DNA of 64,000 bases from Cladophialophora immunda (lineage: Eukaryota > Ascomycota > Eurotiomycetes > Chaetothyriales > Herpotrichiellaceae), in contig NW_015622543.1 of the NCBI RefSeq assembly GCF_000835495.1, positions 2,217,849 through 2,281,848 of the forward strand, written 5' to 3'. The number at the start of each line of letters is the position of its first letter. Position 1 is the stretch's first letter. Below, one piece after another: positions 49,077 through 60,741 of this stretch. The position numbers were made by a program, and so were the translations under genes. The notes under the pieces are model-generated. The model did no database searches. It saw nothing but the letters and a program-made list of their open reading frames with translations, and had not been told where the DNA came from.

Positions 49077-49935
49077 CTTTTGCAGCAGGTCGGAGGATCT
49101 CAATGCGGCGGGGACGAAACTGGGCGTTCGCATGGCTTGCTATTTATCCTGGAGATGCATAAAGTATCGCATGAGATCACACCACATGGGTTTATTGGCG
49201 CGTTGCACTCACCTTTCGCCCACTAGATGCCCATGTCAAAGTCAGATTCGCACCTGCAACCGTCCGTGGGCATTCAGGAACCCGCGTCTTAGTGACGTCG
49301 GTCAATCAAATGAAGCCTTTCGTTCAATGTTCACTCAATGGACATCCCGCTGGAGAGACGAACCGCACGACCCGTTTCCTCCGCCCGCTGAGGTAATGAT
49401 GAGACGTGAGGCAGGTATCAACCGTTGATTTCAAGCCCTCATTCTACCCTGTGTTGCTTTTGCATCCTCCCCCTGCTAGCTGACTGTGCAGGAATTGCCC
49501 AAACACGTATCCCGAAGCTACCCAGTTCCGTTTTCATTCAGCCGTGAGTATAGGCGCCTTTTATACCCCGGACCAGCGCCCTCGGATCTACTCCTCAACC
49601 TCGACAAGCCGACGTCGCCTAACAAAACTAATGATGCTATTGCAAAGTATAGATGCGTATTCAGGGCACAATTGGTCTTGGAGAGCAACTGGAAACAGGC
49701 GGTGGTGGACTGGTTGGCAAATTGACCAAAATCAGCAGAAACGCGATGCAAAAGAACCGAGCAAGGCGACAACAGGATGCTGCCTGCGTGATGCCTATTG
49801 ATTCCTCAGTTCGACTGTATCAGTCCCATCTCTCATGTCACTTTTGACAATTGGTAAAAGCAGCAAAGAATGATATAGATTGCTCAAGCTGGTGTTCCTA
49901 TTCTTCAAAAAGGGGGCGATCACCAACCTTCTCTT
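49077..49935. promoter_or_regulatory. Acetate kinase 5' region
   Basis: About 860 bp on the 5' side of acetate kinase, including the optional upstream start at 49133. No other gene recognised. Short open frames lack domains. Confidence 0.4.
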
Positions 49936-50799
49936 CTACTCCTCCATTACGACGAACAGTCCAAACAACTCTTGCGTCAACCTGGATATATCAACGCCAT
50001 GACTCGCCAGGCCTTGATTGAGATCGTCGCTTCCGGGCCCATAGGACGCGAAGGTGGCTCCCAGAGGATCCGTGAACTCGAGCAGCACCATCCACTGGAC
50101 GGCCTCGGGGCCGGTGTTGCCCTCCGCGGCCTTCTTGAAGTTGACTTGGTCGTACGACTTGGTCGAGCTGCCGGAGCTGGTGGCAGCTTCGTCGTGCTCG
50201 AGCACGTGCAGGGCCAGCAGGCTGGAGTGCCTTGCGCAGAGGCTGGGCCAGGCGTCGCGGCGCAGCCAGTCCTTCAAGCTGGCGCGCGTGTCTACGGATG
50301 TGGGCGCGTCGAAGACGATGTGCGCCAGTGTCCCGCCGGCGCCGCCGACGTGGCACGGCGCGAACTCGGGCCGCGACAGCGACGTCAGCACGCGGCACGC
50401 CGACCGGCTCATGCTCGACAGCACGCGCATGTACTTCCTCGTGCCGGGCGTCGGGTTGTTGAGCGCGTGCATATACTCGGGCGACGTGAGTGCTGCCAGT
50501 GACGACACCTCATACACCACCATGTAGTTCGAGTAGCTGCTCGCCAGCCCCACAGCCCGTACTTGATCGTCGCCGCCGCCTCCCTCAGTCTCAGGCCCTT
50601 CCTTTATCGGCGGTGACGAGCTGTAGTACCGCCGCGTGCGGTGGAAGCCTGGTAGCGCCAGCCGTTCGGGCAAGTGCTCATACGTCCACCAGTCGTTCAG
50701 GTCGCGTTCCATCTTCAGGTCCTCGTAGCCGTGCAAGCGGCCCCAGATGATCAGGACCGCGGAGCCGCGGAGCAGGGATGGCACAGCGGCGGAGGACAT
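49936..50799 (-). CDS. Duplicated dimeric alpha/beta-barrel (EthD-like) protein, function unknown
   Basis: Single exon, 287 aa from ATG 50799 (MSSAAVPSLLRGS). The N-terminal half resembles ferredoxin-like dimeric barrel proteins: ERDLNDWWTYEHLPERLALP and GFHRTRRYYSSS, with YMVVYEVSSLAALTSPEY as the third strand and helix. The second half repeats the theme (LKDWLRRDAWPSLCARHSSL; VQWMVLLEFTDPLGATFAS). This looks like a fused tandem of two such domains. Members of this fold act in small-molecule turnover or oxygen-independent chemistry, so no reaction can be named. Very G/C-rich coding. No signal peptide. Confidence 0.7.
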   Translation of the reverse strand: MSSAAVPSLLRGSAVLIIWGRLHGYEDLKMERDLNDWWTYEHLPERLALPGFHRTRRYYSSSPPIKEGPETEGGGGDDQVRAVGLASSYSNYMVVYEVSSLAALTSPEYMHALNNPTPGTRKYMRVLSSMSRSACRVLTSLSRPEFAPCHVGGAGGTLAHIVFDAPTSVDTRASLKDWLRRDAWPSLCARHSSLLALHVLEHDEAATSSGSSTKSYDQVNFKKAAEGNTGPEAVQWMVLLEFTDPLGATFASYGPGSDDLNQGLASHGVDISRLTQELFGLFVVMEE

Positions 50800-51283
50800 T
50801 GCTTGAAACCGGGTCAATTCAGTGCAATGAGATGGGGGGTGTAATGGCGGGGGCGTGAAGCTACCTGAATGGAACTCACCTCAATCTGCCAGCTGAGTTG
50901 TTGACATTTGGCGTTTGGCAATGATGGACGTGAGACCGGCATGCATGAACGGCCATGTCCGTCATCATCGCATTGCATCATACATACTGTGAGACTGGCA
51001 TTATTAGCTGGTGCGACTTGAGCCATAGCATTGGTGGCATATGGCCGGGAAAGCATATGGACTTGGCTCTAGTACAGCCATGTCTAAGTAAAATTTCTAA
51101 GTGACAGTGGACAATTACTTGTCCACGGTTCCAGAAAGCTCAATATCCTTTATTCGAGAATTCGACTCGCCCTCGACGAGGATGCGATATGAGTGTGCCT
51201 GTCAAAGTGGCAGCACGTTCATCCCGCCAATTCTCTTCCCACACCTCTTTGCACAGCTGGAGGCTCGGCTCGGCTGGCACCAT
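50800..51283. other. Intergenic, no gene recognised
   Basis: 484 bp between the dimeric-barrel gene start and the P-ATPase stop. No domain-bearing open frame. Confidence 0.4.
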
Positions 51284-54200
51284 CTATCTCCCCCTCAACA
51301 AAGTCAAGGCAACAGCAATGACTGGAAAGACGCTCACGATTTCTCCAAGCCCGGCGTAGGCGGGAGGGATGCGGACATGGACAAAAGCCCCTCCCGCCAG
51401 CAAGATTGCGAAAAGGTTGTAGAGTGCGGACCAGGAAAAGTTGAAAATGATCCTGTGGAAGCATCGTTTGGAGGTGTCGAGTAAAGCAATCACACCGTCC
51501 AAGCCATTCAACAAGACCACGTCGGATGTGGCTCTTGTGACATCGGAAGCAGTGCCGATCTGGACGCCCACGTCGGCTTGCGCGACAGCAACCGCATCGT
51601 TAGTTCCATCACCACAGAAGAGCACAACCCTACCGGAAGACATCAGCGTTTTCACATATTGCTGTTTGTCGCCAGGGGAACGGCGTGCAGCCGTGTTCGA
51701 TATCGGGATACCCAAAGTAGTCGCAACGTCCTCAACAACCTTCGGACTGTCGCCACTCACAATATGGCACTTGATATTGCGGCGTTGAAGATTTGCAATA
51801 ACGGCACTTGCTTCGTCCCGTAGACTGCTTTTCAGCCCGAAGGCAGCCAGGAGTTTGTGGTCAAGTGTCACACAAAAAAGGGTCATGCCTTTATCGATGA
51901 GTGCTGCAACTTCCGGCTGGTCTTCAACCTTCAACCAGTAAGGATTACCCGCCTTCACCGATGAGTTTTTCCACGTTGCACGGAGCCCTGAACCAGGAAT
52001 TGACTCGATGTGTTCAAGGTCGGTCAAGACGGGGATTTCTCCCTGTATATGGCTGGCAACCGCCAGAGACACTGGATGCTGAATGTCCTTGGTTAATGCC
52101 TTGGTAAGCGCAAACGCCTCAGTCACAGATGCACTCGGATGCGGAAACACCTGCTCATGGACAAGAGCCAGATCCCCCTCGGTAAGCGTACCGGTTTTAT
52201 CGAATACAACATCGGTGACCTTGTAGCTTTTTTCAATGGCGTCGGCTTGTTTGACAATTACTCCACTTTTGGCAGCGACGCCACCAGCAATGACCAGAAC
52301 CATAGGGACTGCAAGACCCAAAGCACACGGACATGATATGGCCAATACGGCGATTCCGTAAGTGATGGCGAGGCCGAGAGCACCACCGATGTCTTTGCCA
52401 CGAACCTTCACAGCTATTGCCATCCAAATCGCGAAGGTGACAAGAGCGATCGAAATGACAACTGGGATAAAGTAGCTTGCCACTTTGTCGGCTAGGTCCT
52501 GGATGCGCGGCTTGCTTGCCAGAGCGTTCTCAACCATGTTGACGATATCTGTGATGCTGTTCTTGCCAGGCAGACGCGTTAAGCGGATAGTAAGCGGACT
52601 GGGGCCGTTGACAGTGCCTGCGATGATCCCGTCACCAGTTGCTTTGGGTACTGGTACGCTCTCACCGGTGATCATAGACTCATCGACAGAACTTTGCCCA
52701 TGAATGACATATCCGTCTGTCACGACACGACTGTGGGCAGGGACGACAAATTCGTCACCAAATTGCAACAGCCTTGAGTCAATTTCAATGGTTTCTCCAG
52801 GCGATTCAACGAGGAACGCTTTTTCCGCCTGCAGTGAGCGCAGTGAGACAGCAGAGACAGCTTTTACCTTCGCTATAGCGGCCACCAGTCTCCCGAGAAG
52901 GACCAGTGTGATAAGCAGTGAACTGGTTTCGAAAAACTCACCAATTTCCAAGGTGAATCCGGCGTGCGTTAGGGAGAAAGCTACCACCGAATAGACGTAT
53001 GCAGCGGTTATGCTGATGACGATCAGCATGTCCATTTCAAGCACTCGACTGTAGATGAGAGACTTCATTGCGCCTGCATAGAATTCAGGAATTGCGAGAG
53101 CCTGAACAAGCGTGGCGAGAACCAGTGAGACGACCGATCGCGTTGCATATGGCACAGGGGTATCAGCCCACGCTAGGACAACAACTGGAATCGTCAATGC
53201 CGCAGCCAATGCCGTGAACCAAGCCATCTTCACAAGACGACGCCTTCCATCGGCTAGTTTGGCATCATTCTGCGGTGGACAAAGACTTGCTCCTCTGATA
53301 GTCGAAAATAGTGTTCTTGCACCAATGACAGTCGGATCGTAGGTGATGTGAAAGGTGTCCTTGTTGAGCTGTTCAACGGATACAGCCATGGCTCGTAGCT
53401 CCTCGCTGGCACGGGTAGCAGTGACAGGATCGATTCTCAAGTCCAAGGCTTGAAAGTTGCTTGTGATCTTGGAAAACTTGAATCCAGTCTCTTTCTCCAC
53501 GCGTGGAATGAGTTGTTCCAAGTTTGTGACCGCGGTGTTGAGGTCAAATTCGACTACCGCAGTCACAAAGGTAGCTTTGATAGAAGACACTCCATCTATG
53601 TTCTTGAGAACGTTAGACACCTTTCTGCTACAGCCTGTGCAAGTCATGCCGGCAACACTGAGAAGGACATGTTCGCGAGCCGCAGCATCTTCAATATCGA
53701 CCTCCTTTGCCCTAGTGTTTGTCGTCTTCTCGGGCCAAGGAGTTGATATCTCAACCTCGTCTAAGGAGCAGGACAATCTATCCTCGTGCTCACCAGTTTT
53801 GTTGCGAGTAGTCGTCTTATCGCAACAACTTTCCCGGCACGCCGCTGATGCTTGCCGCCGAATTGGAAGGTTTTGGGCGCTTGCAAGAGCAGTAGATTTG
53901 GCAATAGAGGACGGCTGGCTGCCAGTGATGGCTTTCTTAGGGATAACTTCTCCGCAACAAGTATCGAGGCGGTCCAAGACACTACGGCAAATACACCGAC
54001 CCTTCTCGATATAGCTGGAGTATTCGGCAAAGGCTTTTTGGAGGTGGTGAACGCAGGCTCCAACCGCTGTCTTTTGCTGCTTTGCTCCACAAACAGCCGC
54101 CGAGGAATGCTTTGCCTCGATGGAAGTGGTAGTATTGCCGCAGCAGGAGCCATACTCGCAGCCATCGTTTGGCACTCGAGCAATAAGAGGTTCCTCTTTC

Positions 54201-54933
54201 TCAGCACCACAGGAGTCCTCATTCTCACCACAACAGGTATCCTCGTTCTCTCTGCAGCAGGTGTCCTCTTTCTTACCGCAGCACAAATCACTTTTCTGGG
54301 CGGGGATGGGAAGTACAGATTTATCAGCACAGCATGTGTCTTCTTCAGTACCCATGCCGTTCTGACTGCCACTTCCACAGCTATTATTGTCCTTCGTGCT
54401 CATGGAAGAGTTTTCTTTTCGCTCGTCACAGCAAGTAGTCCTGGTGGTGGATGCAACGCCACCACACGCTTTGGTGTTCTTTTTGCTTCCACAGGGCGCA
54501 AGCTTCTCGAGAACGATATCGCGAGAGCGTCGTGTCTTGGTATGGCGAGTGGAACAAGCATCTTCTCGGTCGCAAAGGGTGGATTTCGGTTCGGTCTGCC
54601 TGTCTACGGTTATACTGTTCCCAACATCCTCGCAACACTTGTCAGGACATCCATCAGGAGCAACTAAAAGGACGTTTTCGCGTTGAGTTCCGCAGCGGGC
54701 ACGACACTGGATCGCAGCGATCTTGCGAATGCAACCTTCTGTGTATACCTGTTAGAAATGGCGACCTCTGGACAAATAGAGAAGTACTCGCCGTCACATG
54801 CAGTTCGGCCGCTGCCACAGTCGACGCAACAGCCGGTCCCAGAAACGCTCGGGGTGGAATCGTCAACCTGGAGAGTTTGGACTTCGGAGGCTCGACCAGA
54901 GGACTGGCAGCAGGTAGATGACTGGGTTTCCAT
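51284..54933 (-). CDS. Copper-type (P1B) heavy-metal ATPase with Cys-rich N-terminus
   Basis: Metal exporter related to fungal Cu/Cd-resistance ATPases. The exon 51284-54403 and its in-frame extension encode the catalytic body. Seen: HMA domain with VAGMTCTGCSRKV (near residue 250 from ATG 54403), VDESMITGESVPVPKATGD, the ion-binding ISCPCALGLAVPM (CPC, near 690), phosphorylation site FDKTGTLTEG (near 733) and FCGDGTNDAVAVAQADVGVQ. The N-terminal 200 residues contain many Cys pairs, with an eight-residue repeat (EDTCC motif) at about 54200-54330. The open frame continues upstream of 54403 to about 54750, still Cys-rich (CPDKCCEDVG). An exon starting at ATG 54933 (METQSSTCCQSSGRA, GTGCCVDCGSGRTAC) is probably the true start, joined by an intron whose borders I could not fix. 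Confidence 0.88.
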
Positions 54934-55323
54934 TTATCTAAGTAACGGCCACGCGCTCAGGCAAGAGTGTGCTCAGTTAAGCATGGGGACCAAAATTGCT
55001 GATGGAAGCCAGTGTATTGGAGTGAGAGCTCGGGACCAGCACCTCTGTTCTGGATGGCGCAGTTGAACTGAATGGATCTGCTCTTGCCCCTCCCTGATCT
55101 CCGATAAGCTTATCTCGTATTTTCCAATGAAACCACTAGCGCTGGCGGTGCGAACCCTTACGGTCTCATATGCATTCAATCAAATTGTAGTCGGGAGGAG
55201 TTGGTCAAGAAGCAGCCCTGTGTTCACTAATAAAAGACGTAGAAGCCATACGGGTAGTTTGCCTCTTGAGCCTTTTGAAGTCTGCAGCAACAGATCCCAG
55301 CTGTCTATCTGTCCATTGACTGT
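54934..55323. promoter_or_regulatory. P-ATPase promoter / MFS 3' region
   Basis: 390 bp upstream of the probable ATPase start. No recognised metal-response element. No gene seen. Confidence 0.4.
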
Positions 55324-57026
55324 TTATTCATATGTTGCTTGGGACATGAACGGACTCCATCTTCTGATGGTCTCGCCGTAGAAAATGAGCACTATGGGCG
55401 CAAAGCTCAAGGCAAGCGCGATGAACGCCAAAACACTGCTGGCCCACTGGAATCCCAGGTTGGTGTACATTGACTGAGCAGCCAAGGGTAGGAAAGCAGC
55501 AAAGATGTTTTCTCCCGCGCAAGCTGCGGCGCTCGCACTTGCAGCATACTTCGCATAAGCATCCGTAAGATACATCATGACAGCTTGCATGACCACCATA
55601 CTGCCAATTCCAGTAAGGGTCAGCCCAATGACGGGCAAAATCCAATGCAAGGAGCTGTAACTTGTCCAGCCGTACCAAAAGAGTCCGCCGGCAAGCCCGA
55701 TGAAGGAAGCAGGAATGCTCATGTAGAGGCGAACTTCTGGAAGTCGAGACCTTGGTGTGCGACTTTCAGGCCGGAATGCCCTTTCGAACAGGTAGTTCTG
55801 GTACAAGCATATGAGCAGGCCGAGAAACTCGCCGACCACAATCGCAGCTTGCACGTAGGCGGTTTGATGTTCGGGCCAGCCATAAAGCGCCATGAAGACT
55901 TGGGTGACACTCTGCGATGAGATAAAGACAATGCCGTAGGAGAGCGCTGTCAGGAGGGTAAAGAAGAAGACAACCGGCTCCGTAACGAGCAAATAAGCAG
56001 GCCGTACAACGTTGTCTTTCAAGAACCGGACGAGGTTGATATGGTGTTGCTGTTTCTCTAGTTCGGAAACATTGGCTTGTTGCTGATCAGATGCATTTTT
56101 CGCCCGTTTCAACAGGATCACAGGGCCCCGCGTTTCTTTCATAATGAGGAATATGAATGGAAACGAACCAAAGTAGATGCAGAGCTGGCTGTAGAATATC
56201 CTAGTCTGGTCAGCAGGAGTGTTCACTTTTCACGAATCGAAGAGTTTCTACCATCGCCAATATAAGTGTACGTTGATAGCACCGCCAATGACCGGCCCTA
56301 TTGTAACTCCAGCGAGAAGAGAAAACACGTAACAACTGATTGGTAGGCTTCGCTTGACAGGGTCAGGGAATAAGTCGGCGACAATGCCATCTGTGCCATC
56401 CTGTAAAATTCCGGCGCAACAGCCAGCAAAGAAGCGAGTCGCAACCAGTGTCGCGAAATTCTTAGCCACAGCTTGCGGAATGACAAATATCGAAAAAATA
56501 AAATACGAAATCTAGCTTCCCAAGACTTGTTAGCACTCGATACCTGCTTGTCTATCTTATACCCAAGCTGGAAGAGACTCACCAAATATCCTGGACGGAC
56601 ACCAAAATCCTCCATTATCGGCAGCACGATCATTGGCGCCACAGCAGCGCCAGTCGTCCAAGAGGTAACGGGCCAAAACGAATTGGGGAAACTCTGGTCG
56701 CTAACACCAAAGTATTCGCCAATCTCTATCGCTGCTCCTGAGACTGTGGTGGCATTCCACCCGACGATGAAAGTTCTAAAAATCCTTATCAGTTTCCGAC
56801 AGCCTCGACGCCGATCACCATGACCTACACGTAACATGCCAAACATACAACACTCCATCGCCTCGTAGCTGGCCAGTTGAATCTAACATAGTTGTAAGTG
56901 TTTGTAAGAGGTAGACAGTGGTTACACTCACGGGTTCTCTGGGTCATGCTCGTCAGTCCATCTCAGAGCATCGGTTGGAGCTCCAATCACGTCCTCTGGT
57001 GGTTCGGACGCGGTGTCTGTGCCCAT
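55324..57026 (-). CDS. MFS multidrug transporter (DHA1-type)
   Basis: Twelve-helix H+ antiporter, plasma membrane. Exons (complement): 55324-56200, 56252-56511, 56583-56775, 56829-56882, 56932-57026, giving 492 aa in frame. The N-terminus reads ALRWTDEHDPENP then FNWPA, the usual entry to fungal drug transporters. Helix motifs: TFIVGWNATTVSGAAIEIGE, FWPVTSWTTGAAVAPMIV, ATRFFAGCCAGI, LLAGVTIGPVIGGAI (motif C of antiporters), a central loop with a Glu/Gln-rich stretch, and C-terminal helices ending FMSQATYE. The loop motif YGWPEHQTAYV is typical of polyamine/drug exporters of this group. Substrate unknown. Divergent from the NDUFA8 gene. Confidence 0.9.
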
Positions 57027-57575
57027 TTGGTCTCTAAGAAGGATAACGAGTCTCAGGAAATGACGAGACTTCAGGCCTCGTCAACGTGGAATGTCTTCGC
57101 GACTCATATTGACCTATCCTTTTACTTCAGCTTTATCAGAGACTTATCTAGCTCTGTTGCTTTCAAACTCGTCTTGGCACGCCTATTTCCGCCGACGATA
57201 CCAGATGGGTTCTTCCAAAGCAATGTTGACGTTCACTAGAGGGACATCTTCGATGGGCTTGCTTTACCATGGTTGAATGCTTGTGTAACCGTGGGATTTT
57301 GGCCTATTCACGCATAATGGCCAGCTTGATTGGAATTGAAACTCTTGCTAGATAATCCAAGTTCTGAGGCAGGGTCGTTACGGCGAAGCACAGGCTGCTG
57401 ACCTTGTTGCTGGAAGGGCGGCATCACTCTCTTTCCCGATCGGGGTTGAACCGTGAGCAGCCAAACCACGCCTTGGCATTTGGAGCTCCGCCTCCGCAGC
57501 TTGAACTTCACTCGAGAGCTACTGTTACTAGAGACTCACAAACAGTGCTTGTGGCGTGGTCCAACAGTTGCAATC
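57027..57575. promoter_or_regulatory. Divergent promoter, MFS transporter / NDUFA8
   Basis: 549 bp head-to-head region. No clear TATA box or known factor site. Overlapping open frames look noncoding. Confidence 0.4.
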
Positions 57576-58340
57576 ATGGCGAAACGAGACGCAAGGTATA
57601 GAATTTCTGAGGCCTCTGGAGCGCACGCACAGCTAACAATCTGTCCGCAGATTCAGCACCGATGTGCTCATTGACACCACGCCCATGCCTGACCACATCC
57701 CAAAAGTCGAGGAGATCGGAGCCAGTTCAGCACCGTTACTGAGCGCATCTTTCTTCATTGGGGCAAGATGTCGACCTTACAATGATGACTATATGCAGTG
57801 CAAAACCGAGGCGTACGGTCGAGGAGAGTTGGATTGCATGCGGGAAGGGAGGAAGGTTACGAGATGTGCAGCGAGCGTGTTAGTCCCACCCCGAGGCCCG
57901 AAGAAGAGATTTGGAATCAATCTAGGACTGGTGTGAGAATTGCTTCAGTTACAAATTGCTGATCCTGTCTATGAATGCTGCAGATTGGCCGATATCAACA
58001 AGAGCTGTCTGGAGGAGTTTCGAGCACACTGGAGTTGTCTGGAGAACAATAACCACCAACTATGGCAATGTCGACGGCCAGAGCGTGTGCTCAACAGATG
58101 CGTCTTCCAGAAAATCGTAAGTGGCCTTGATCCTGCCTTGTGGTGTGCTCGAACACCCTGCGCCGACTTTGAGACTGATTGGTGATACAGGGTTTGGAGA
58201 AGACTATCCCCGATACACCAAAAGGTCAGACGCCAATTCATCTCCGGGACAAGCAGCTTTTTGCAGATTATCCACAAGTTGTCATGCCGTGGGAGAAGGA
58301 TGTCGGTGTTAGAAAGAAGGACGCAACCCAACCGCAATGA
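57576..58340 (+). CDS. NDUFA8: Complex I accessory subunit NDUFA8 (nuo-20.8, quadruple CX9C)
   Basis: Intermembrane-space-facing subunit of mitochondrial NADH:ubiquinone oxidoreductase. Exons: 57576-57595, 57651-57878, 57984-58116, 58191-58340, giving 176 aa in frame. Two twin CX9C hairpins are exact: C-RPYNDDYMQ-C with C-MREGRKVTR-C, and C-LEEFRAHWS-C with C-RRPERVLNR-C, as in NDUFA8/PGIV. They are oxidised by the Mia40 pathway, so no cleavable presequence is expected. The first part SSAPLLSASFFIGARCRPYN and the C-terminal DKQLFADYPQVVMPWEKD are family-typical. Its presence excludes a Saccharomyces-like host. Confidence 0.93.
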
Positions 58341-59109
58341 ACGCGATGGCTCCATGATTGCGCTGCATCAGAGATTCCCACTCTCAATCATGGTGCTGAA
58401 TGACCTGGTTGAGATTTCGAGCATGGCTGAAAGATAGAGCAGCATACCAACCTGGAAGGGAGAAAGGCGTCGCCAGACGGGAAATCTTTGTACATATGTA
58501 ACAATTGGCCATGACGGCCATGCAAGGCTTCGTGAAAAGCCTCTTGCCGATTCTACCCGCTCGGTCCTTACTAGGTGGTTACTAACAAGTCGTTGGACTG
58601 TCGGACAAAACGCCTACCAAGGCATTCGTCATCGACACCGAGTTCTTCATTTGAGTCAGTTACTCAAGTCCCCCTATTCTCGACCTCGATTCACGAATTT
58701 GGTGACCCACGACACCCACGTTTCACCCTCCGATGAACCATAAGATGCAGTTGCCACACTCTTATGATGAGAATTTGGCAATGGTGTCTGCCTGGGAGGT
58801 TGGAGGAACGTTATATGGCCAATGCTGCTGGAGGGGACCGTCCCCGAATAAAGCAGACTCGAATTGTCAACGATCCCGCCCAGAGTGTAGTTGGTCACTA
58901 TGATGGGAGGTGCCATTCAAGACGAATACCCTCCCAATTTCAATGCACTCGATAGTGCGGTGCTCTTCATACACCCGCCCAAAATTGATGAACGGGTTAG
59001 ACGTAGTGGACGCTTGGTGGTCCTGAGATATGGGTCGGTTGCCTCTATATAGGCTGCAGTTCCCATCCGCCGAAGGTCTGACTGACATTTCTGGTGTCTG
59101 CCCTTGCCG
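58341..59109. other. Convergent intergenic region, no gene recognised
   Basis: 769 bp between facing stop codons of NDUFA8 and the zinc-binding unknown. Should include both 3' UTRs. No supported coding sequence. Confidence 0.4.
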
Positions 59110-59694
59110 TCACTCGTCCTCTGATGGTGTCGGGCATCTATCGCCCTCGTCGTCACTATCCTCGTCATCATATTCAATCTCCTCGGCGGTCTTCTTGCCT
59201 TGAACCAAATCTTTCAACTTTTCGGTCCATTGATTGACCTGCTGGACACGCCCTCCCTCCAGCATCCTTAACCACTCGCCTATGGGAATGCCCTGGACAT
59301 ATCTCGGGTCCTTGCCGCGGCGTTTCTTGAGTGCCGTGAGCTGTTCTGACAGTGTTCCCATTGCTGCAGTGTGAGCGGACTGGAAGGTCTTAGACAGATC
59401 GGAAACTTGCACACTTGGTGATCTTGGTTTTGGCATTCCTGACATTCCTGATGGCGTATCGGCAGGGTTGGAAGGTGGAACCAACCGACAATTCGCGTTA
59501 TGTTCGTCGAAGTGGGCTGTGGTACATCCAGTTCCCTGACAGTTGATGAGTTTCTTGCCGTGCTTGCAAGTTTTGGGGATGACGATCTGCTCGTTGCACC
59601 GCGGGCAAGAGACAGTCTTCGGGGTTGGGGTGGATTGGGTCTGGGCCTGGGTTGCAACTTTGTTGCGGCGGTTTTTCTTCCTGTTTGGAGGCAT
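59110..59694 (-). CDS. Unknown protein with N-terminal Cys/His cluster and acidic tail
   Basis: Single exon, 194 aa from ATG 59694 (MPPNRKKNRRNK); I did not recognise the family. It starts with a basic stretch, then a Cys/His cluster (VSCPRCNEQIVIPKTCKHGK, then INCQGTGCTTAHFDEHNANC) that could bind one or two zinc ions. A Ser/Pro/Met-rich linker (PADTPSGMSGMPKPRSPSVQ) follows, then a conserved-looking block KKRRGKDPRYVQGIPIGEWL with RMLEGGRVQQVNQWTEKLKD, and an acidic tail (YDDEDSDDEGDRCPTPSEDE). Basic start plus acidic end suggests a nucleic-acid or chromatin context, but that is inference. No signal peptide. Confidence 0.65.
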   Translation of the reverse strand: MPPNRKKNRRNKVATQAQTQSTPTPKTVSCPRCNEQIVIPKTCKHGKKLINCQGTGCTTAHFDEHNANCRLVPPSNPADTPSGMSGMPKPRSPSVQVSDLSKTFQSAHTAAMGTLSEQLTALKKRRGKDPRYVQGIPIGEWLRMLEGGRVQQVNQWTEKLKDLVQGKKTAEEIEYDDEDSDDEGDRCPTPSEDE

Positions 59695-60741
59695 TGTTGT
59701 GAAAGTTTGATCTATCAAGTAGAAAAAATGGGATGCAGGCTGTTCTTTCAGCGATATCTTCAGTCGATGATGGTCAGGAAGTGGTGGTCAGGGCCCTTTG
59801 GCCATAGCCTTTTGCTTGGTTGAGTAGCAAGTCGCCCAAAATCAGGATATGGAGCAGTTGGTGAGTCTGAGCTATCCAAAATGTGAAAGTACTCTTCTCG
59901 GACTAGGCAAGTGCTTGTTCCAGTGCAAGAAATCATATTGAGTTCTGCCGGTCGAGCTGATCGTGGTACGATGCCTTTCAGGTCAGAGAGCTCAGCCTTC
60001 CGCAAGGCCATCAACTAGGTTGCCCTCTTCAAGAACACAACAGTATCTTCCAATAACCTCTTGAGGTCCTCAGCCAGTACCATGGACAGGCTTTGAGGTG
60101 ACCAAGCGGTTGACAGGCTTGTGGACGTGACAGCAACCAGCGTCGGTCTTATTCAGGCTCCAACGAAGTCTCTGGAGCATACCAGATCCTGTTTGTGAGA
60201 GCGCGCCTTTCGAGCCACTTTTTTTTAAAATCAAATTCACAATAAAGAGGCGTGTGAAATCCCTCAATATACTGTCTTTACTTGTGAAACAGCAAGACTC
60301 TCCTTGGTACAAGTGATCAGGAGAGCAGCGTGCACAAGGCTGAAGGTTGCAGTACGTTGTTGTCCGTTGGGAAACAGGCAGAAGTGGACCTTACTTCCGC
60401 ACACTCCTCCGATGCCCGGAACGGATCATCTTTTGAGGTCCTCAGGCACTAACTGTCGCAGCCGGTGGGCATGACTTTCTTTAGAGCAGGTGAGCCGGAC
60501 CGGCCCTCGAGGGTCACTAGGGTCCAACGTTAGGACACCTTTAACTCGCAGCGGCCCAGACCCATCATCCGCCAATTGTTTCATGACCGCATCCTGGGCA
60601 GTACACCATCTTTCCACATCCCCTGGCAGGTGGCTGTTCAGGTGATGACCAGTTATTCTTTTCCATGTCCCCTTAGCACATACCAAGGCTTTGTTTGCAG
60701 GGATATATCATCCGACCGCCATCACCAACGCCGTCACCGTC
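59695..60741. promoter_or_regulatory. Divergent promoter region, zinc-binding unknown / sey1
   Basis: 1.05 kb between start codons. A T8A4 stretch lies near 60222. A possible splice acceptor TTTGCAG at about 60695 hints that the sey1 leader contains an intron. No supported gene. Confidence 0.4.

Noticed and set aside
49991..50527. Several long open frames on both strands across the dimeric-barrel gene
   Set aside because: All are Arg/Ala/Ser-rich shadows of the G/C-rich coding frame and lack recognisable motifs.
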